Shown here: positions 60,926 through 64,000 of the stretch, in pieces
How positions within the stretch are numbered: position 1 is the first letter of the stretch
Layout of the letters: every line of letters begins with the position of its first letter
Assembly (NCBI GenBank): GCA_964410105.1
Contig: CAYPFY010000013.1
Span: 37,756-101,755, forward strand
Direction: 5' to 3'
DNA length: 64,000 nt
Origin: CAYPFY01 sp964410105
GTDB lineage: Bacteria; Bacteroidota; Ignavibacteria; UBA10030; SZUA-254
Program-made: the position numbers and the translations under genes
Notes under the pieces: model-generated
What the model was told of the DNA's origin: nothing
The model's input: the letters and a program-made list of their open reading frames with translations, nothing else
The model's database searches: none

Positions 60926-61339
60926 GCTTGCCTGCAGGACGGCTTGGGAGAGCACGGAATTCGGCAATGAGACGGGGCGGTCTCCGGAAAAGAGGGGGGA
61001 TTATTCCGTCAGTGGTTCTGTAAGAATCCGAGACTCTGATTTGTCAGGATCAGAGGTAACGGTAGGGGTCGTTCTCGTGCGCTGAATACCTCGAGCTTAC
61101 CTTGCACCAGATTTTGTATCCGGCAAATGACGAGAGGACCACCGTCAGGAGGATGAAACTCCAGAAAAATATGTCGGCGATCGTCATGATCTGCAATCTG
61201 CTTGTTCTATAGAAACCTAAGGTTCCCGCGGCCGTTGCACGGTGACGGCGATCATGAGTTCTCCGATTTTCCCGGTTTTTTCACGGAGGTGAGTTATCGG
61301 CGACTGCGAGCCGGTCCTCCACCCGGATAGCACCTTCGA
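60926..61339. other. Intergenic region with a small minus-strand gene
   Basis: Apart from the 45-residue membrane protein (61050-61187) I see only a 7-bp stem, CTCTGAT/ATCAGAG, at 61034-61055 that overlaps that gene's stop codon. It has no T-run and is at best a weak terminator. Confidence 0.35.
61050..61187 (-). CDS. 45-residue single-helix membrane protein
   Basis: The minus strand from an ATG at 61187 encodes 45 residues: a membrane helix at about residues 5-27 (FFWSFILLTVVLSSFAGYKI) and then a polar tail (CKVSSRYSAHENDPYRYL). The helix, the positive-inside tail and the codon use resembling the neighbours suggest a real small membrane protein, perhaps a respiratory or transport accessory. 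The ribosome site is weak. I recognise no family. Confidence 0.5.
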   Translation of the reverse strand: MTIADIFFWSFILLTVVLSSFAGYKIWCKVSSRYSAHENDPYRYL

Positions 61340-61891
61340 CTAGGGTGATGCGTTTTGTTGTTTACCGGACGAACGCCCCTCGGATTTGGCCTTCCTCATC
61401 CCTCTACCCTGTATGACAAATCCTATGATGCAAAGGGCGAGAAATATGAGAATGCCCTTGCTTGGCTCATAACCCAGAGCTGTGACGACGATGTATGATC
61501 CCGATAAGGCAGAAAGCACGATCAGAGCCCACTCGATTATTCGGACCGCAACGATCAGCCCCGCAATTCCCGCCACAAGGACCAGAACCCACCCCCCGTT
61601 CCCAAGGTGGAACCCTAGATGTTTTAATATTAAAATCATGCCGTAACCGCCCGCGATGAAGCCCGCCATCCCAACGGCGATTTTTTGAACCGCTATGGCG
61701 AGGAACACTGAGAGGACCCCCACACCGATTGCAATGAAGAGAAGCATGTGAGTCCCCGGATCGAGAAAAAGCCTGGTCAGGTACATCCCCCCAAAAAATC
61801 CTATCAGCCCGACCGCAAGCCAGAAGAGTTTTCTTCCGGCCAGGATGAGGGCCGATCCCACGAGAATCGAAAGAATGTCGGTGTTGTTCAC
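61340..61891 (-). CDS. Multi-pass membrane protein, DUF4203/TMEM198-like
   Basis: The 183-residue protein has about seven closely spaced hydrophobic helices rich in Gly and Ala (LAVGLIGFFGGMYLTRLFL, LLFIAIGVGVLSVFLAIAV, GMAGFIAGGYGMILIL) and a short basic tail. The layout resembles the DUF4203/TMEM198 group, whose function is unknown. It is 152 bases downstream of the small membrane protein start and on the same strand. Confidence 0.6.
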   Translation of the reverse strand: MNNTDILSILVGSALILAGRKLFWLAVGLIGFFGGMYLTRLFLDPGTHMLLFIAIGVGVLSVFLAIAVQKIAVGMAGFIAGGYGMILILKHLGFHLGNGGWVLVLVAGIAGLIVAVRIIEWALIVLSALSGSYIVVTALGYEPSKGILIFLALCIIGFVIQGRGMRKAKSEGRSSGKQQNASP

Positions 61892-62247
61892 GGGTCTCTA
61901 AGCGCTGGGCTCTTTTATTCGGACGCATCCGGCGCCGGTTGATCAGCGCCGTCGGCTGAATCATCCAAGGTAGTACTTTCCCCGTTTCCCGGCAAGGATG
62001 AGAGTTATCACATGTTGACATAGCGACATTTGTTTTTTAGATTCCTGCATCACCCCTGTCATTTATCCTTTGACTTCCGACGAGGTGGAGGAGAAATGTC
62101 GGTTTACCTTAGGTCCAATTACTTACCCTCCGATCGCTTGCTCCTGAGCCGTCGGCTCATTCCTCCTCCTTCGATTCTAAGATTCAGAATTCGAGTGCTC
62201 TTCACCATCGCGCGTCATTTCTTCTCTATTATTGAAATGAGAATTAC
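61892..62247. other. Intergenic region upstream of the last T9SS gene
   Basis: This 356-base stretch between divergent genes holds one good promoter (62015-62043) and a long leader rich in C and T. I see no small gene or RNA element. Confidence 0.45.
62015..62043 (+). promoter_or_regulatory. Sigma-70-like promoter of the 62248 gene
   Basis: TTGACA (62015-62020), a 17-base spacer and TAGATT (62038-62043) predict a start near 62050 and a leader of about 200 bases. This is the closest match to consensus seen in the window. Confidence 0.5.
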
Positions 62248-63891
62248 ATGATCCGTCTCCCATTCTTTTTGCTGTTGGTCTCTCCCGAGATTGTCTTTAC
62301 GCAATGGTCAGCTGATCCGACCCAGCCGCTTATTGTTGGGTACGGACTGAATTCAAACCTTTGCAGTGATGGAAATGGCGGATGCTATATTACCTACGAG
62401 GAAAATACTGGTTATCCACGTCACCTCATACTGGACCGTCTTGATCGCTTCGGTTACAAACCGTGGCGCTCCTATCAGACGATTCAGGGTGCCTTCGATG
62501 AGCAATGGAGATCGAAGATAATAGAGGATGGCAGCAACGGCGTGATCATCTCATACAGTGACGATTACGTTGACTCAAACTTCATGGACGGCACTGAACG
62601 GGTACGGCTACAGCGAGTAGACAGTACCGGAAGTGTATTGTGGGGAGTAAAAGGTGTGAGAGTAGGATTGACGGAAGATTTCCAATATTCACAAGAATTG
62701 GTCAGTGATGGGATGAATGGATGTATTGTAGCATGGGGTGAAGGAAATAACACTGTCAGGATGCAGCGAGTAGATAGCTCAGGGTCGAGGCTATGGGGAG
62801 ACTCTGGCATTGTTGTGGCAAAGGATTTCAGCGAGTTCCTCTTGCTCGTTCGGGATTCACGAGGAGGTGCGATAGTATCCTGGAATTATGGAACATTCCA
62901 GAGGGTCAATAGCACTGGTCAAAAACTATGGAACGATTCAGGTATATTCGTTCCCGTGAGCAACTCATTAATGGTGAGCGATCGATCAGACGGAATCATT
63001 TTCGGAGGGACACAGTATATCAGTTATAACAACGGCGTTCCATATTGGAGTATAACCTGTCAACGATTGGATTCGGACGGCACGGCCGTCTGGGGGCCGT
63101 CGGGAATCCTGGTCGCTGATTCCGTTCAGAGCGGTATCACCAATCCCCCTTACGTAGATCTGAGAATGAATTCTGATGGAACGACGATTGTCGATTGGTA
63201 TAAGCAAACCGGATCTGATAGCCTCAATACGTATACACAGAGTATCCGACCTGACGGTACTCCCGTATTCGAATCCGGGGGCTTGGCGGTGAGCATCGTG
63301 CCAGAGAAACGGAAAATAGGAGGTAAATGGTTGGTAGAGAGCCTGACGTCAAACACGATACATCTATTCTTCGACAGCAGAGATCCGGGCGGAGTTTTCG
63401 GCCAGATGATCAACCCTCTCGGTCAGAGGTTGTGGGGAGATAGTGATGTTGCATTGCTGATCATTTCCATTGCTGACCTAAAAACTACTCCTGACGGGCG
63501 AGGGGGTTGTATAATGGCAGGATGGCGAGAAACTGACTTCACTATTCGTGCGCAGCAGGTGAGCAAGAATGGAATACTTGGGGAAGTTATAACTGACGTA
63601 GGAAAGGCGCCTGACAATTCTTTACCGTTGGGGTTCTCGTTGTGCCAGAATTATCCGAATCCTTTCAATCCGAACACGACCATAAGGTATTATTTGCCCC
63701 ATGCTTCGCTTATGAAATTGGAAATCTTTAATCAGCTTGGTCAGTCCATTCAATTGCTCTCCTCAGGTTTCCAGGTGCCTGGTGGTCACACAGCTGTTTT
63801 TGAATCAGGAGATCTTCCAAGTGGAGTTTATTATTACAGACTGTCAACAGAGAACGGATTCCTGGTTCGCAGATTTACAATTCTCAGATAG
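62248..63891 (+). CDS. T9SS-secreted repeat protein
   Basis: The 547-residue protein has a signal peptide (MIRLPFFLLLVSPEIVFTQ) and repeats with 'VDSxGxxLWGxxGIxV' and 'SDGxxGxIVxW' patterns, about 50-60 residues long, probably forming a beta-propeller. The C-terminus is a T9SS sorting domain (NYPNPFNPNT...FNQLGQSIQLL...GVYYYRL...FTILR). No enzymatic motif is visible. The gene stands alone after a long leader and looks A/T-richer than the HEAT operon, like the propeller genes at 42-50 kb. Confidence 0.82.
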   Translation: MIRLPFFLLLVSPEIVFTQWSADPTQPLIVGYGLNSNLCSDGNGGCYITYEENTGYPRHLILDRLDRFGYKPWRSYQTIQGAFDEQWRSKIIEDGSNGVIISYSDDYVDSNFMDGTERVRLQRVDSTGSVLWGVKGVRVGLTEDFQYSQELVSDGMNGCIVAWGEGNNTVRMQRVDSSGSRLWGDSGIVVAKDFSEFLLLVRDSRGGAIVSWNYGTFQRVNSTGQKLWNDSGIFVPVSNSLMVSDRSDGIIFGGTQYISYNNGVPYWSITCQRLDSDGTAVWGPSGILVADSVQSGITNPPYVDLRMNSDGTTIVDWYKQTGSDSLNTYTQSIRPDGTPVFESGGLAVSIVPEKRKIGGKWLVESLTSNTIHLFFDSRDPGGVFGQMINPLGQRLWGDSDVALLIISIADLKTTPDGRGGCIMAGWRETDFTIRAQQVSKNGILGEVITDVGKAPDNSLPLGFSLCQNYPNPFNPNTTIRYYLPHASLMKLEIFNQLGQSIQLLSSGFQVPGGHTAVFESGDLPSGVYYYRLSTENGFLVRRFTILR

Positions 63892-64000
63892 CAAGCCTCT
63901 TTGCAGTGCTTCCCTGGTGATATTGACAGCGCTGTGTAGGGTCCAGAGTTATCTTCAAAAGGTGTGTAAATATTTGATTGCTACCTGCGGGTAGAAATAA
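63892..64000. other. Window end, no feature seen
   Basis: The last 109 bases after the T9SS gene contain no recognisable gene, repeat or hairpin terminator. Confidence 0.5.

Noticed and set aside
61034..61055. Hairpin CTCTGAT/ATCAGAG as a terminator
   Set aside because: Short stem, no T-run, and overlaps the stop codon of the small gene; kept only as a remark.

Overview
The window looks like chromosomal DNA from a free-living bacterium of the Fibrobacteres-Chlorobi-Bacteroidetes (FCB) group, most likely Ignavibacteria, Kryptonia or a neighbour of them. The basis is eight large secreted proteins that end in the same type IX secretion (T9SS) sorting domain: an NYPNPFNP-type motif, then a beta-sandwich with LGREV, then a final SGxYxYxL...KKMxxxK stretch. 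Bacteroidota-style sensors and moderately GC-rich codon use agree. I cannot name a genus. No T9SS machinery, ribosomal RNA, CRISPR array or plainly phage-derived gene is visible.

Layout. 1-1.3 kb: a membrane-anchored tri-heme cytochrome c. 1.3-6.9 kb (minus): a partner-switching signalling cluster made of a propeller-type membrane sensor fused to a SpoIIE phosphatase, an RsbW-like kinase, a STAS antagonist and a second, soluble GAF-SpoIIE phosphatase. 7-12.9 kb (minus): a 1.8k-residue mosaic secreted protein and a small secreted protein, ended by a strong terminator. 13.5-15.5 kb: an ornithine-cyclodeaminase-like and threonine-dehydratase-like pair. 15.6-19.9 kb: a scarred region with an orphan gene, an ABC ATPase remnant, a propeller T9SS cargo, a broken secreted-protein gene, tRNA-Leu(CAG) and a lone tRNA 3' end. 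19.9-28.7 kb: a secreted metalloprotease-like protein, two uracil-DNA-glycosylase-fold proteins, a T9SS cargo, a CDP-alcohol phosphatidyltransferase, and a Spy-like and a Cys-rich small secreted protein. 28.8-31.6 kb: a dinucleotide-binding oxidoreductase, a D-serine dehydratase/D-threonine aldolase-type PLP enzyme and a zinc alcohol dehydrogenase. 32-37.9 kb: two tandem receptor-like Ser/Thr kinases and a small Cys-rich exported protein. 38-41.8 kb: a VIT1/CCC1 transporter, cytochrome bd oxidase (cydAB) and a LOG-like protein. 41.9-50.2 kb: four exported beta-propeller genes on the minus strand, two of them preceded by copies of one 261-bp direct repeat that carries a sigma-70-like promoter. 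50.4-56.8 kb: two different glutamate dehydrogenases, a DUF1801 protein and a receiver/pyruvate-phosphate-dikinase N-domain fusion. 56.9-60.9 kb: an ECF sigma factor, its zinc-finger anti-sigma factor and two HEAT-repeat proteins in one operon. 61-64 kb: a 45-residue membrane protein too short for ordinary gene calling, a multi-pass membrane protein and a final T9SS cargo.

How it fits together. Much of the window is signalling that couples the envelope to transcription or secretion: the SpoIIE/RsbW/STAS module, the two transmembrane kinases, the ECF sigma/anti-sigma operon and the REC-PPDK fusion. A second theme is surface display through T9SS. The secreted cargo genes look richer in A/T than the housekeeping genes and sit in patches marked by repeats and broken genes, which suggests the cargo repertoire turns over faster than its surroundings.
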